Shown: positions 1-8,209, counted from the stretch's first letter. The stretch: 23,627 nucleotides of DNA from Desulfobacteraceae bacterium UBA2230 (GCA_002348005.1 DDYQ01000070.1:1089-24715), one strand, 5' to 3'. The notes: generated by a model not told the origin, from the letters alone. Numbers and translations: made by a program.

Positions 1-1292
1 CGGATGCTGGGGTCGGCATAGGCGAACAGCACGAAGAGAATCGCAGCGGCCGTAACCGTAATGTTGATCGAAAAACCTCTGTAAATCATGAAGATGATAA
101 ACCCGATGGGAATAAAAACGTAGCAGTACCGCTTGAAATAAGAAAAATCGATCAGGGCGGAAATTTCCAGGTTCGCCAGTTTTTCCTTTTTAACGTACAG
201 CTCGTTGTAGGTCACAATCCCGAACAGGTAGAGCAGCATCGGGCCGAGGGCCATCACGATGATCCACGAGTAGGGAATCGAGAGCAGTTCGACCATGATA
301 AATGAAATCGATCCCATCACCGGCGGGGTGATATAGGCAATCGACCCGACGGTGGCGATCACGCCGGCGGCCACCAGCTTGTCGTAGCCCACTTTCTCGA
401 ACAGCGGTTTGGTAAGGGTCGCTACAAACTGCGTGTCGGCGGCGCCCGATCCGGAAAACATACCCATCAGCACCGCCATCACCGAGCAGGAACGGCCCGG
501 TGAGGCCGGACTGCGGCCCACGAACAGCAGGGCGATGTTGGCGATGATTTTTCCGAAACCCATCCGGGTCACGATCGCCCCCATTATCGTGAAGTATATC
601 AGGTACTTGAGAGAGACGCCGGTGATCGAGCCAAAAATGCCGGCCTCGGTTTCGCAGTACATCTTGCCCAACAGCATGTCGAAATCAAACCCGGGATTGG
701 CGAAAAGTCCCGGTATGCCGTCGCCGTAAAGATTGTAAAGCAGGAAAATCATCACGATCGTCGGCATAATCGGACCACTCAGGCGGAAAATCACCCCCAG
801 AACCAGCAGGATCTCGGCGAAGGACATGATCAGATCCCATGGTTCGGGCATAATGGCCCGGTAGATCAGTGTTTCATAGTGGATGACCAGGTAGATAAAC
901 GGCAGAAAGCTCAACAGGGCGCAGATCAGATTGGACCCCTTCTGGGTCGAATGCAGGAGCGTCGGCAGCATGGTGCAGGCCCAGATGACGATGGCAAAAC
1001 CTTTCAGGGCGACCGGAATATCGAGCTTGACCAGCTCGATGGTGATCAGAATCGTCATGATAGCCAGCGGCAGGGCCCCGATTCTGCTGCGCGGTTTGAT
1101 GCGCAGATAACTGACCAGATACCCCAGCAGGGCGATCAGAAAGACATGCACGGCCCGCTGCACCTGGGTCAGATCGAGAACCGAAATCCTCAAATCGGCG
1201 ATGGGGGTGTAAGGGTGAATGACCAGATAGATGTGGTAGAGGGTCCCGATGATGGCAACGACCGCCAGCACCCGTTTCACTATAGCGTCCAT
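1..1292 (-). CDS. TRAP transporter fused permease (TAXI/4TM-12TM type), 3' end beyond window
   Basis: Inner-membrane permease of a TRAP transporter, the ion-driven component that would take substrate from the TAXI receptor encoded just upstream. Translating the minus strand from the ATG at 1292 gives 430 open codons running off the window edge. The protein is almost entirely hydrophobic. It carries stretches typical of the fused DctQM-like family: TEAGIFGSITGVS near residue 210, a GMFSGSGAADTQF loop near 275 and a TPPVMGSISFIM segment near 315. Family members are usually 600-700 residues, so roughly a third is missing. GGAGG lies 10 bases before the start. The gene overlaps the end of the DUF1850 gene by 13 bases, which suggests translational coupling. 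The substrate cannot be read from sequence; TAXI systems are often linked to glutamate or other carboxylates. Confidence 0.9.
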   Translation of the reverse strand, partial: MDAIVKRVLAVVAIIGTLYHIYLVIHPYTPIADLRISVLDLTQVQRAVHVFLIALLGYLVSYLRIKPRSRIGALPLAIMTILITIELVKLDIPVALKGFAIVIWACTMLPTLLHSTQKGSNLICALLSFLPFIYLVIHYETLIYRAIMPEPWDLIMSFAEILLVLGVIFRLSGPIMPTIVMIFLLYNLYGDGIPGLFANPGFDFDMLLGKMYCETEAGIFGSITGVSLKYLIYFTIMGAIVTRMGFGKIIANIALLFVGRSPASPGRSCSVMAVLMGMFSGSGAADTQFVATLTKPLFEKVGYDKLVAAGVIATVGSIAYITPPVMGSISFIMVELLSIPYSWIIVMALGPMLLYLFGIVTYNELYVKKEKLANLEISALIDFSYFKRYCYVFIPIGFIIFMIYRGFSINITVTAAAILFVLFAYADPSI

Positions 1293-1678
1293 AACAGGGC
1301 CACCTCCAGACAGCCATCTTTTACTTCGATGGCATAAAACCCCACCCTGAGAGAAATTCCCTTGACCGAGCAGAACCTGAGTCGATCGGTGGATTCTTTG
1401 GCAACCATTTCATTCATGTCGTAAACACCATGCGTGTAATACGCTTCGGTTGTATCGTCCGTGGAAACGGAAAACGCCTGAAAGCGCCTGCCGATGTGGA
1501 AGCGGACAGTAACAGGATGGTCGGTAACGGAATTGACGAATCGGATCTGACCCGACTGCCAGCGAAAAAACGCCGCCAGTCGGGTCTTGTGGTTGGTTCG
1601 GATCACGGCAGGTTTGAAAAGACCCAGAAAGCAGACCACTGCGACAGCCGCCACGATCATCCGACGGCATCGGATCAT
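1280..1678 (-). CDS. DUF1850 family protein of a TRAP-TAXI operon
   Basis: A 132-residue protein with one N-terminal hydrophobic segment (about residues 7-20, a signal anchor or signal peptide) followed by a compact, mostly beta-looking exported domain. It resembles DUF1850 proteins, which are typically found between TAXI receptor and fused TRAP permease genes; their role is unknown. Here it begins 9 bases after the receptor stop and overlaps the permease start by 13 bases, so the three genes form one operon. No good ribosome-binding site precedes the ATG at 1678, and an ATG six codons further in is also possible. The family call rests on length, topology and context more than on a diagnostic motif. 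Confidence 0.75.
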   Translation of the reverse strand: MIRCRRMIVAAVAVVCFLGLFKPAVIRTNHKTRLAAFFRWQSGQIRFVNSVTDHPVTVRFHIGRRFQAFSVSTDDTTEAYYTHGVYDMNEMVAKESTDRLRFCSVKGISLRVGFYAIEVKDGCLEVALLWTL

Positions 1679-1687
1679 GCGTTTCAG

Positions 1688-2680
1688 CTATTTCACTAGT
1701 CCTGTTTCGGTAAAGTACTTCGCGGCCCCCGGATGAAACGGGATCGCTGTTTTGCCGACGAAGCGGGCCGAATTTTCGGCTGTGGTGTCCCGGGCCGCTT
1801 TCACCGACGAGTGCAGGGTCTCCAGGTTTTCGAATACGGCCTTGGTCATGTTGTAGGCCAGTTCGTCGGGAAGCGACTCCGGACCCACAAACATATTCCA
1901 GAAGGCCAGCGTAGGCGTATCCTCCTGGGTGCCGTAAACGGTCTTGGGAATCGTCTGGCTGTCGGCCAGGCCGGAGAATTCCTGTTTGAACGCAGCCACA
2001 CCCGGATCGCTGTCCGGCAGGGGAACCAAGAAGAGATTAGCGCCCTTGCGTTTCAAGGTATTGGCCAACTCGACGATCGAACCGGTGGGCAGCCCGCCGG
2101 ACCAGACATATGCATCCAGGGTTCCGTTGGCCAGGGCCTCATCGGACTCCTTGGCGCCCAGTTTCTCCCATTTCCTGAATTTATTCGGATCGATGTTGGC
2201 AGCCTTCAGCAGGTTCAGCGCCGTAAATTCGGTTCCGGATCCTGGAGCCCCGGTGGAGACCCGTTTGCCGTCGAGATCGGAAAGCGTCTTGATGCCGGAG
2301 TTGTCCGTGGTCACGACATGCAGGTAATTGGGGTACATCATCCAGAGGATAGCGGCTTTGGCGGGTTTGGGGTTGAATTTTTCATGCTTGCCGGTCACTG
2401 TGAAATAGGCCGTGTCGGGAAGAACGGTACCGATGTAGAAGGATGACTTGGCCGGATCGGTTTTGTCGCGAAGCAGCAGCATGTTGTCCACGGAAGCCGC
2501 CGTCTGGATGGCGGTGGCGGCGGCGACATTGTTTTTGCTCAGTATTTCGGACACCTGAGTCCCATAATAGTAGTAAACTCCGCCGATTCCGCCGGTCGCA
2601 ATGACCACCTTCGCGCTCTGAGCATACCCGTTGGCGGTAAAAAGCATTAGGGCCAGGGCTACCAAGCTTATTCTTCTCAT
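1688..2680 (-). CDS. TAXI family TRAP transporter solute-binding protein
   Basis: Periplasmic receptor (330 residues) that captures the substrate and delivers it to the fused permease. It begins with a clear signal peptide, a basic MRR start and a hydrophobic core ending at YAQ (about residue 21). The mature N-terminus has the hallmark of TAXI receptors, IATGGIGGVYYYYGTQVSEIL, followed by the AASVDNMLLL region and a GTPGS-like loop (STGAPGSGTEFTA) near residue 145. The length is normal for the family. AGGAG lies about 7 bases upstream of the ATG. It is the first gene of a three-gene minus-strand operon and is preceded by a candidate promoter overlapping a palindrome at 2852-2887. The ligand is unknown. 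Confidence 0.93.
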   Translation of the reverse strand: MRRISLVALALMLFTANGYAQSAKVVIATGGIGGVYYYYGTQVSEILSKNNVAAATAIQTAASVDNMLLLRDKTDPAKSSFYIGTVLPDTAYFTVTGKHEKFNPKPAKAAILWMMYPNYLHVVTTDNSGIKTLSDLDGKRVSTGAPGSGTEFTALNLLKAANIDPNKFRKWEKLGAKESDEALANGTLDAYVWSGGLPTGSIVELANTLKRKGANLFLVPLPDSDPGVAAFKQEFSGLADSQTIPKTVYGTQEDTPTLAFWNMFVGPESLPDELAYNMTKAVFENLETLHSSVKAARDTTAENSARFVGKTAIPFHPGAAKYFTETGLVK

Positions 2681-2851
2681 GTCGCTCTCCTTTGCTTGCA
2701 GATGCCGCAGCCGATTTTATGCGGCAGTTAGGGGACGGTAAAAGGCCTCCCGGAAGCAGCATTATCAACAATCGGGGGATCGGCTGTCCCACCGGGAAGA
2801 TTTCTCGGGCATGGGCCCCGCGGACCCACGTGAGCGTCCTGCAAGGCAAAC

Positions 2852-2866
2852 AGCTATTGAATAGCT
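2852..2866. promoter_or_regulatory. 15-bp palindrome, possible operator
   Basis: AGCTATT-G-AATAGCT is a perfect 7+7 inverted repeat around one central base, placed on the candidate -10 element of the TRAP-TAXI promoter. A repressor bound here would block that promoter. No cognate regulator gene is visible in the window. Confidence 0.35.
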
Positions 2867-2887
2867 ATAAGCCCTTCATAAAGTCAA
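2858..2887 (-). promoter_or_regulatory. candidate sigma70 promoter for the TRAP-TAXI operon
   Basis: On the minus strand TTGACT (2887-2882) is followed after 18 bases by TATTCA (2863-2858). The leader to the TAXI start would be about 170 bases. The -10 element lies inside a perfect palindrome (2852-2866). The 2681-3043 gap is divergent between the TRAP operon and the Ada-like gene and holds nothing else that looks coding. A weaker plus-strand pair, TTCATA (2875-2880) and TACATA (2898-2903) 17 bases apart, overlaps it and could serve the Ada-like gene. Confidence 0.35.
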
Positions 2888-2922
2888 GCGTGCTGAATAC
2901 ATATTTTTCTGTTTCCATTCGG

Positions 2923-2934
2923 CGCTTGAAAGCG
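2923..2934. promoter_or_regulatory. 12-bp inverted repeat upstream of the Ada-like gene
   Basis: CGCTT-GA-AAGCG is a perfect 5+5 inverted repeat 110 bases before the Ada-AlkA start, just downstream of an AT-rich run (2900-2912). It contains AAAGCG, which resembles part of the E. coli Ada box. Because the encoded protein carries an Ada-type DNA-binding module, self-regulation through this site is possible, but this is inference from a short match. Confidence 0.25.
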
Positions 2935-3043
2935 GGTCATTCGGTGTTGGAAAATGCACACCATGTCCGAAATCGTCTTGACCTTCCGGTGGGATCTTCG
3001 GATGATGCCGGGCAGGATGACACGACGCCTTGAGGTCCGTACC

Positions 3044-4516
3044 ATGCTTGATCAGCAAACGTGTGAACAGGCGCGGCGTTCCCGCGACCCGCGCTTCGAC
3101 GGCCTGTTTTTCATCGGTGTGAAAAGCACCGGTGTTTACTGCCGGCCGATCTGCCCGGCGCGCACGTGCAAACCCGAAAATGTGGTGTATTATCCCAGCG
3201 CGGCGGCGGCGGCGGCGGCCGGGTTCAGACCTTGTCTGCGTTGCAGACCTGAGACGGCGCCCGGATCGCCGGCCTGGAACGGCACCTCGTCCACGGTGGC
3301 GCGTGCCTTGAACCTGATCCGCGAAGGCGCTTTGAACGGTCATTCGGTTGAAGCGCTAAGCGCCCGTCTGGGAGTCGGGTCGCGCCATCTGCGCCGGCTG
3401 TTTCAAATTCATTTGGGCGCTTCGCCTGTGGAAATTGCCGCCACGCAGCGCGTCCTGTTTGCAAAGCAACTGCTCACTGAAACCGACCAACGCATGACCG
3501 AGATCGCCTTTGCTGCCGGCTTTGGCACCATTCGCCGCTTCAATGCGGCTTTTCGCAAAATCTGGGGTCAATCGCCCAGCAGCGTACGCCGCCGTCATGT
3601 GGACGTCGATGCATCGGCAGCGCCGTTCCGGTGCCGCTTGGCACTCTCCTTCCGCCCCCCTTTCAACTGGCCGGCCATGTTGGCTTTTTACCGGCAGCGC
3701 GCCATTCCAGGGATCGAGTCGGTCGATGAGACCCGCTACTGCCGCAGCGTCCGCCTTGGCCGAACCTGCGGGGTTATCCGGCTGGAAATGGCGCCGGACG
3801 GCCGCATGCTTGAGCTTGCCATGTCACTGAACAGCAGCGCCGGTTTGCTGCCAATGGTGGAACGGGTGCGTCGCATGTTCGATCTCAGCGCGGACATGGC
3901 GGCGATCTATTCAGTTATTGGGTGCGATCCACTGCTGGCCCGCAGCATCGACCAGAACAGGGGGTTGCGGCTGCCCGGCGTTTGGGACCCGTTTGAAGCG
4001 GCCGTCCGCGCGGTGGTCGGCCAGCAGATCTCGGTGGCCGCGGCGCGCACCGTGGTGGGACGCATTGCGACGCTGAGCGGCCCGGCGTTCGAGCCGGACG
4101 ATAACTGGCCGGGATTGACGCATTACTTCCCATCCCCCGGGGAACTGCTGGCGGCTGATTCCTCCGCCTGGGGGATGCCCGAAAAACGCGCAACCACGAT
4201 TAAGCGCCTGGCCCATGCGGTCGATTCCGGAAGCGTCGCCCTCGAGGTGGGTACATCCCTTTCAACATTCATCGAAAGCCTGACCGCTTTGCCCGGTATC
4301 GGAGAGTGGACTGCGCACTATGTGGCCATGCGCGGACTGGGCGAGCCGGATGCGTTTCCGGCCAGTGACCTGGGCATCCTCAAGGCGTTGAAAACCGGCG
4401 ACCAGCGCCCCGACCGTCAAGCGATAGCGCGTCGCGCCGGCACCTGGCGACCCTGGCGGGCTTATGCGGCGATTTACCTGTGGTGCCTGAAGGAGATAAC
4501 CCATGATGGTTTATGA
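3044..4516 (+). CDS. Ada N-terminal / AraC HTH / AlkA fusion: alkylation-damage regulator and 3-methyladenine DNA glycosylase
   Basis: A 490-residue fusion. Residues 1-80 are the Ada methylphosphotriester domain with its four zinc ligands C33, C37 (CRPIC) and C64, C67 (CLRC); in Ada the first of these cysteines accepts methyl groups. Residues about 85-185 are an AraC-type helix-turn-helix (EIAFAAGFGTIRRFNAAFRK). The rest is AlkA: an N-terminal domain, then HhH-GPD with LPGIGEWTAHYVAMRG and the putative catalytic aspartate D442. It should sense alkylated phosphates, regulate transcription and excise alkylated bases. I chose ATG 3044, preceded by TTGAGG; an upstream in-frame start at 2954 would add 30 residues that do not look like the family. 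It overlaps ogt by 14 bases. A run of seven alanines lies between the two cysteine pairs. Confidence 0.92.
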   Translation: MLDQQTCEQARRSRDPRFDGLFFIGVKSTGVYCRPICPARTCKPENVVYYPSAAAAAAAGFRPCLRCRPETAPGSPAWNGTSSTVARALNLIREGALNGHSVEALSARLGVGSRHLRRLFQIHLGASPVEIAATQRVLFAKQLLTETDQRMTEIAFAAGFGTIRRFNAAFRKIWGQSPSSVRRRHVDVDASAAPFRCRLALSFRPPFNWPAMLAFYRQRAIPGIESVDETRYCRSVRLGRTCGVIRLEMAPDGRMLELAMSLNSSAGLLPMVERVRRMFDLSADMAAIYSVIGCDPLLARSIDQNRGLRLPGVWDPFEAAVRAVVGQQISVAAARTVVGRIATLSGPAFEPDDNWPGLTHYFPSPGELLAADSSAWGMPEKRATTIKRLAHAVDSGSVALEVGTSLSTFIESLTALPGIGEWTAHYVAMRGLGEPDAFPASDLGILKALKTGDQRPDRQAIARRAGTWRPWRAYAAIYLWCLKEITHDGL

Positions 4517-5024
4517 TCATTACGCAACCGGCCTGATCGGCGAACTGACCCTGGCGGGCGACGAAATGGGGTTGCAGCACATCGAATTTCAAACCGCCCG
4601 GCGACCGCTTCGCATCGATCCCGCCTGGCGGCGGGACCGCGCATTTTTCAAAGCTGCGCGCGATCAGCTTGCATCTTATTTCCACGGCGAACTGCGGCAG
4701 TTCGACCTGCCCCTTGCGCCAGCGGGCACCCCCTTTCAGCAAAAGGTCTGGGCTGCGCTGCGCACGATACCCTACGGAGAACTGGTTTCCTACAAGTGGA
4801 TCGCCGAACAGGTCGGCAGTCCGAAGGCCGTGCGTGCCGTTGGGGGCGCCAACGGCCGCAACCCACTGCCGGTTGTCATTCCGTGCCACCGCGTGATCGG
4901 CTGTAATGGCACGCTGACCGGCTTTGGCGGAGGGCTCGATGTAAAGCAGCGCCTGATTGTGCTCGAAAACCCCCGCTATTGCGGCATCTCCGGTAACCGC
5001 CGGGGGCATCGACCTGCATCCTGA
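4503..5024 (+). CDS. ogt: Methylated-DNA-[protein]-cysteine S-methyltransferase (Ogt/MGMT)
   Basis: Suicide repair protein (173 residues) that transfers the alkyl group from O6-alkylguanine to its own cysteine. The active-site motif IPCHRV is present with C128 as acceptor. It is preceded by the DNA-binding helix region VRAVGGANGRNP and the TPFQQKVWAALRTIPYGE signature, and followed by GFGGGLDVKQRLIVLE. AAGGAG sits 7 bases before the ATG. The gene overlaps the Ada-AlkA gene, so both are expected on one transcript, and together they supply the activities that E. coli Ada and AlkA carry. The last 15 residues (after about 158) are extra relative to a minimal MGMT and probably disordered. Confidence 0.95.
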   Translation: MMVYDHYATGLIGELTLAGDEMGLQHIEFQTARRPLRIDPAWRRDRAFFKAARDQLASYFHGELRQFDLPLAPAGTPFQQKVWAALRTIPYGELVSYKWIAEQVGSPKAVRAVGGANGRNPLPVVIPCHRVIGCNGTLTGFGGGLDVKQRLIVLENPRYCGISGNRRGHRPAS

Positions 5025-5126
5025 CGGCATCTGGGAAATGCAGGTTGTGACAGGCGGTGCCGCTTCGGCCTGCCTGCAGGCGCATCGCCTGAAAGTCCGG
5101 CCACGCAACCATGGCAACGCCCACCA

Positions 5127-5156
5127 TTGACATTTCCGCCCCCGGGCCGTTAAGTA
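5127..5156 (+). promoter_or_regulatory. weak candidate promoter ahead of ORF 5197-5634
   Basis: A consensus -35 TTGACA (5127-5132) is followed after 18 bases by TAAGTA (5151-5156), a poor -10. It lies in the 172-base gap after ogt. The same gap has an 8-bp inverted repeat (ACCTGCAT at 5012-5019, ATGCAGGT at 5038-5045) with no T-run, so I do not call it a terminator. Confidence 0.25.
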
Positions 5157-5196
5157 TGCCGATCAGCGAATCATCACGCCGAGGATAGAAGCACTC

Positions 5197-5634
5197 GTGT
5201 CAAATGCCATGCTCTGGGAATACCGCGACTTCGTTCATCCCCTGCCGTCCGGACGGATGTGGGTCAACTGCGGCCGCGTGGATCACCCGGATATTTTGGC
5301 CGTGCTTTTTATGACCTCAGCGGCTCGGGAGAGCTCAAAACGCATTCAGGCTTTCGAGAAGGCTCAGGCGCTTTTCTGGCGCGAATTCCACCAGGAGATT
5401 CATGCGGCCATGCAAACCTGGCTGGACCGGGGCTGGGAGCCGGGTGACGAGGCCGGCCCTTCCGGCATAACCCTTCGAACCTACAAGAGCTTTAAAACCT
5501 GTCCCACAATGAGGCCTTTGCTGATCGTGCTTTCCTTTTTAATGATCGGGCTGCCGCTTTTCTGGCGCGACACCGTCGCGGAGGCCACGGAGTTTCGTCT
5601 GTTGATGCGACGGCCGGCAGGGACGCAGGCCTGA
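5197..5634 (+). CDS. Hypothetical protein, possibly with one C-terminal membrane segment
   Basis: An open frame of 145 codons from a GTG at 5197 (GAGG about 12 bases upstream); an ATG four codons later is an alternative. The product is amphipathic and protein-like through residue 100, with an acidic/aromatic N-terminus (WEYRDFVHPLPSG) and a helix-rich middle. A hydrophobic stretch follows at about 105-123 (MRPLLIVLSFLMIGLPLFW). I do not recognise a family. It stands alone between ogt and the octaheme cytochrome, whose start is 138 bases further on. It could be a membrane-anchored partner of that cytochrome, but it has no heme-binding motif. It could also be non-coding. Confidence 0.4.
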   Translation: MSNAMLWEYRDFVHPLPSGRMWVNCGRVDHPDILAVLFMTSAARESSKRIQAFEKAQALFWREFHQEIHAAMQTWLDRGWEPGDEAGPSGITLRTYKSFKTCPTMRPLLIVLSFLMIGLPLFWRDTVAEATEFRLLMRRPAGTQA

Positions 5635-5772
5635 AGCGTTTCGGCAAGCGGCCGGCCCCACAGAGCAGCACCCCGGGTCAATGAATATCTACTTTCCCTC
5701 AGCTTCCTGATTGAAATGCTTCCGTTTTGCGGGTAGCCTGTTAAATCAATTTCCCCTTCACAGGAGTCTGCC

Positions 5773-7278
5773 ATGCGTTGTCTTGCATTCACCCTCTGTT
5801 GCAGCATTGCCGCCGTACTGGTGTGTGTCGGTGTTCATGCCGATCAAGGATCCTTCAGCGCGGCCACCCAGGAGTGTCTGGACTGTCATACCACGTATCA
5901 CCCGGGAATCGTAGCCGATTGGCAGAAGAGCCGTCACGCGGCCGTCACCCCTGCCGTCGCCATGGACCGGCCCGCCACAGCGCGTCGGCTCTCCTCGCCT
6001 CAAGTGCCGGAATCCTTGCGCGACACGGTGGTGGGCTGCGCCGAATGTCATACGCTGCGTGCCGAAGCGCATGCCGACACCTTCGAACACAACAGTCACC
6101 GCATCCATCTGGTGCCCAGCCCGGACGACTGCGCCGTTTGCCATGCCGAAGAGCGCATCCAGTTCGCCGACAACATCATGGCCCTGGCGGAAAAAAACCT
6201 GGCCGACAATGCACTCTACCAGGATATGCAGCGCACCATTCTGGGCCCCCCCAGGATGATCCAGGGCAATCTGCAATTCGAACCCGCCGACGACCTGACA
6301 CGTGCCGAGGCGTGTTTTTACTGCCACGGCACCCGACTTGCGGTGACCGGGTCCGAGACCCGCGAGACCGATGTGGGCGAGCTGCAGTTTCCGGTGCTCT
6401 CCGGCTGGCCCAACCAGGGCGTCGGTCGCGTCAACCTGGACGGCAGCCGCGGCAGCTGCAGCGCCTGCCATGTGCGCCATCAGTTCAGCATCGAGACGGC
6501 CCGCAAGCCGTATACCTGCAAGGAGTGTCATGTGGGGCCGGATGTTCCGGCCTTCAAGGTATACTCGGCCAGCAAACACGGCAACATCTTCAGCTCCCTT
6601 GAGGGCCAGTGGAATTTCACGCAGGTGCCCTGGCGCATTGGCCGCGACTTCAGCGCCCCGACCTGTGCGGTTTGCCACATCAGTGAAACGGTAAACGCCG
6701 ACGGCGATGTGGTCGCCCGGCGCACCCACCGCATGAGCGACCGCCTTGGCTGGCGCATCTTCGGTTTGATTTACGCCCACCCGCAACCCAAATCGCCCGA
6801 TACCAGCGTGATCCGGAACCGGGACGGGCTGCCGCTACCCACGGACCTGGATGGTACGCCCTCGCAGAATTTTCTGATCTCCGCCGAAGAAATCGACACA
6901 CGCCGAGCCCGAATGCAGAAGATCTGTCTGAACTGTCACGGAAACGCCTGGGTGAGTGGTTTTTATCAGCGCCTGGACCATAGCATCGCCACCTCCAACG
7001 CCACAGTGGGCACGGCTACCCGCCTGATGCAAACCATCTGGCATAAGGGGTATGCCCAGGGGCCGGAGTCGGGCGGCAGCCCCTTCGACGAAGCCGTGGA
7101 ACGGCGCTGGAGCGACGCCTGGCTGCTCTATGCCAACAACGTGCGCTTTGTCTCGGCCATGGCCGGCGGCGGGGATTACGGCGTGTTTGAGGACGGCCGC
7201 TACCATCTGAGCACCGCTCTCATGGACCTGCAGGATTGGCTGACGCTGCGTGAGAAGACAATTCACGGAAAAAAATGA
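5773..7278 (+). CDS. Octaheme c-type cytochrome, hydroxylamine oxidoreductase (HAO) family
   Basis: Exported multiheme protein of 501 residues with a signal peptide (residues 1-23, cleavage near VHA/D). It has exactly eight CXXCH motifs, starting at C35, C89, C120, C181, C229, C249, C298 and C385. Spacing, length and the C-terminal region (WLLYANNVRFVSAMAG near 450-465) fit the HAO / octaheme nitrite-hydroxylamine reductase group; in HAO the fourth heme is the catalytic one. In anaerobes, relatives are thought to act reductively on nitrite or hydroxylamine. Whether the tyrosine that cross-links to the catalytic heme is conserved cannot be settled by eye. No quinol-oxidising partner (NapC/NrfH- or HaoB-like) is adjacent. 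AGGAG precedes the ATG by about 8 bases; a weak TTGAAA/TAGCCT pair lies at 5711-5739. Confidence 0.85.
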   Translation: MRCLAFTLCCSIAAVLVCVGVHADQGSFSAATQECLDCHTTYHPGIVADWQKSRHAAVTPAVAMDRPATARRLSSPQVPESLRDTVVGCAECHTLRAEAHADTFEHNSHRIHLVPSPDDCAVCHAEERIQFADNIMALAEKNLADNALYQDMQRTILGPPRMIQGNLQFEPADDLTRAEACFYCHGTRLAVTGSETRETDVGELQFPVLSGWPNQGVGRVNLDGSRGSCSACHVRHQFSIETARKPYTCKECHVGPDVPAFKVYSASKHGNIFSSLEGQWNFTQVPWRIGRDFSAPTCAVCHISETVNADGDVVARRTHRMSDRLGWRIFGLIYAHPQPKSPDTSVIRNRDGLPLPTDLDGTPSQNFLISAEEIDTRRARMQKICLNCHGNAWVSGFYQRLDHSIATSNATVGTATRLMQTIWHKGYAQGPESGGSPFDEAVERRWSDAWLLYANNVRFVSAMAGGGDYGVFEDGRYHLSTALMDLQDWLTLREKTIHGKK

Positions 7279-7303
7279 ACGGGTTTTTCTCCTCCGCCGT
7301 GAT

Positions 7304-7558
7304 TTAAAAAACGATGCTGCCGAGCATTCCCAACACGCTGAGGATGATGGCCAGCGCGCCGAGGCCCAGGGCCACGAGGCTGAGTATTCCGCCGCTCACC
7401 CGCGGCGAGGCCGCCATTAAAAGCCCGATGATTCCCAACGGCAGCGCAAGGATGGCGGATAAAAAGGCCCAAAGCGGATGACCTGTGAAGGTCAGGATAT
7501 AGCTGCCTGCGGCGGCAACAATGGACAGCGTGGCCGCCGTACCGGTTTTTTGCTCCAT
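7304..7558 (-). CDS. Small hydrophobic membrane protein
   Basis: An 84-residue protein that is nearly all membrane segments. Three hydrophobic stretches (about 9-22, 28-48 and 55-82) are separated by short polar turns, including a HPLW and a SPRVSGG loop. I chose ATG 7558, preceded by AAAGG six bases upstream; an upstream in-frame start at 7633 would add a cysteine-rich, unlikely leader. The function is unknown. It ends 26 bases from the cytochrome gene in convergent orientation and lies 102 bases downstream of the GIY-YIG gene on the same strand. Confidence 0.7.
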   Translation of the reverse strand: MEQKTGTAATLSIVAAAGSYILTFTGHPLWAFLSAILALPLGIIGLLMAASPRVSGGILSLVALGLGALAIILSVLGMLGSIVF

Positions 7559-7660
7559 GGCGTACCTTTCTGTTATGTTCAAACAATGAAAGTAACATGA
7601 GAATGAAGCATACCTTCGCCATGGGGTGCCCACTTTATTTTAAGGTGCCGGAGGCGTGTT

Positions 7661-8014
7661 TTAAATCTTCGGTCGCACTGCGTGGGAGTCCGCATCCTTG
7701 CGGGGCAGCCGGATGCGGCCGGACGGGCCTTCAATTATCAGGTAGCCGGCCTCCACGATAGCGGCCTTGGCCGCGCGCGGCAGGCGCTTGAAGCGGTTTT
7801 CGACTTTCAACGCCAGGCTGCGCGGGCCGATCGCCTGCCGAAAAACGAGCCGTCCCGGTTTATGGGCGCGCAAATATTTGGCGCTTCTGGACCCCTGCTC
7901 GGTGTGCTCGGCATAACGGCGCAGGACATTGGTGGTAATGCCGGCATAGAAGCAGCCGTCCACGGTGGCGACCACATATAAATACCAGCAGGCAGCGGAA
8001 ATTTTCACTGGCAT
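7661..8014 (-). CDS. GIY-YIG domain protein (YhbQ/UPF0213-like)
   Basis: A single GIY-YIG nuclease-fold domain of about 117 residues. The motif reads WYLYVVATVDGCFYAGITTNVLRRYAEH, with YLYVV and YAGIT replacing the two name-giving triplets, followed by the conserved arginine, histidine (AEH) and later glutamate (KVENRFKRL). Stand-alone proteins of this kind are common in bacteria; some have DNA-cleaving activity, but the role is poorly known. I chose ATG 8014 because the domain begins right after it; the frame extends upstream to 8152 with an unconvincing basic leader. It is divergent from the radical SAM operon across a 195-base gap in which I see no convincing promoter. Confidence 0.82.
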   Translation of the reverse strand: MPVKISAACWYLYVVATVDGCFYAGITTNVLRRYAEHTEQGSRSAKYLRAHKPGRLVFRQAIGPRSLALKVENRFKRLPRAAKAAIVEAGYLIIEGPSGRIRLPRKDADSHAVRPKI

Positions 8015-8209
8015 TGCCCTTGGCGCCTGCAAAGACCCTCGATCATTGATGGACGGAAAAATCGAGCCGCGATGCAGGTTCGCTTTTACGGAATCACGGG
8101 GTCGGCGACTGTGCCCCTGCGCATCATGGCCCGAAATCGTTTCTATTTTCAACTGTTGGATTCTCTGTTAGAAATTGCATCGCATCCAATCTGCTACCAA
8201 GGGAACCGC

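Noticed and set aside
5012..5045. Inverted repeat ACCTGCAT/ATGCAGGT after ogt as a terminator
   Set aside because: It begins inside the last codons of ogt, has an 18-base loop and no following T-run.
5758..6786. A 342-codon minus-strand frame opposite the octaheme cytochrome
   Set aside because: The plus strand encodes eight CXXCH motifs and a signal peptide; the minus frame is an Ala/Gly/Val-rich shadow.
8080..8120. Short resemblance to cobalamin riboswitch segments (GCGACTGTGCCCC) ahead of the radical SAM gene
   Set aside because: The other conserved blocks (GCCACTG, GGGAAGG, B12 box) are absent and the 195-base gap is too short for a full element on this side.
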